64,000 nucleotides of DNA from Nakamurella aerolata (GTDB taxonomy: Bacteria; Actinomycetota; Actinomycetes; Mycobacteriales; Nakamurellaceae), in assembly GCF_013002705.1 (NCBI RefSeq), contig NZ_JABEND010000002.1, forward strand, positions 372,001 through 436,000, read 5' to 3'. The position numbers and the translations under genes are program-made. Shown here in pieces: positions 63,897 through 64,000 of this stretch. The notes below the pieces were generated by a model. The model did no database searches. It was not told the DNA's origin and worked only from the letters and a program-made list of their open reading frames with translations. Positions within the stretch are counted from its first letter, which is position 1, and each line of letters starts with the position of its first letter.

Positions 63897-64000
63897 GTGA
63901 ATCAGGCGGTTGAACCCGGCTGGCTCGGCTCCGGTCGAGCCCGAACCAGCCAGGTCCGTGCGCCGCTGCCGATGGCCGGTCTGCTGACTCTGCTGACGGT
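63897..64000 (+). CDS. Possible start of a gene running off the window
   Basis: A frame opens at GTG 63897 (VNQAVEPGWLGSGRA) and stays open to the end of the window, with an internal ATG at 63972 leading into a hydrophobic MAGLLTLLT. It is too short to judge. The 126 bp before it contain nothing recognised. Confidence 0.25.
   Translation, partial: MNQAVEPGWLGSGRARTSQVRAPLPMAGLLTLLT

Overview
The window is high-GC, densely packed DNA with many GTG starts and 1-4 bp ATGA/GTGA stop-start overlaps. This is typical of a chromosome from a Gram-positive actinobacterium. Menaquinone genes sit beside a complete 14-gene complex I operon. Zinc-type rpmG is followed by a hadA/hadB dehydratase pair, and the Sat-type importer, EfeUOB and MenG proteins all read as actinobacterial. 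A Nakamurella/Frankineae-like genus is a guess from gene content, not from any search.

Layout. 1-4385: start of an unassigned minus-strand gene, menG, a Thr/Val-rich single-pass envelope protein and a geranylgeranyl/menaquinone reductase. 4464-21648: nuoA-N, nearly all overlapping. Several subunits (C, E, H, J, M, N) carry low-complexity hydrophilic extensions, and the N7 iron-sulfur site of NuoG has lost two of four cysteines. 21847-22866: long-chain polyprenyl diphosphate synthase, supplying the menaquinone tail. 23168-27726: a catalytically degenerate allantoate-amidohydrolase-like protein, a rhodanese/sufE pair, an SDR and a cupin.

27740-33988 is the most unusual stretch. An arsenic-resistance block (arsC, arsC, acr3, flavoprotein, divergent arsR-arsN1) plus a serine resolvase appears to have inserted into a vapB antitoxin gene. 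The vapB 3' part lies at 28168-28356 and its probable 5' codons at 33950-33988. The stop codon of arsC was lost at the junction, so ArsC reads out of frame through vapB and ends 16 nt before vapC. The vapC product has lost a conserved acidic residue.

34064-40317: an HxlR regulator divergent from a quinone-oxidoreductase-like gene, then efeUOB iron uptake behind an iron box. 40272-44605: a uridine-kinase-like gene, an Lrp regulator divergent from dimethylarginine dimethylaminohydrolase, and a secreted SGNH hydrolase. 44677-54978: a DyP peroxidase, then a sialic-acid-type scavenging locus made of a secreted GH33 sialidase, a FadR-family regulator, a Sat-like ABC importer with a fused permease-ATPase, and a NanA/DapA-family lyase. 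The sialidase and importer promoters carry the same 17-bp palindrome at the same distance from the -10 box, so they are probably one regulon.

55136-64000: yajQ, tRNA-Tyr, a TetR/DUF4865 pair, two divergent secreted carbohydrate-active proteins, tRNA-Thr, tRNA-Met, rpmG, hadA and hadB. Short tandem repeats of different sequence recur in the gaps between genes. No CRISPR array, rRNA or complete insertion sequence was seen.
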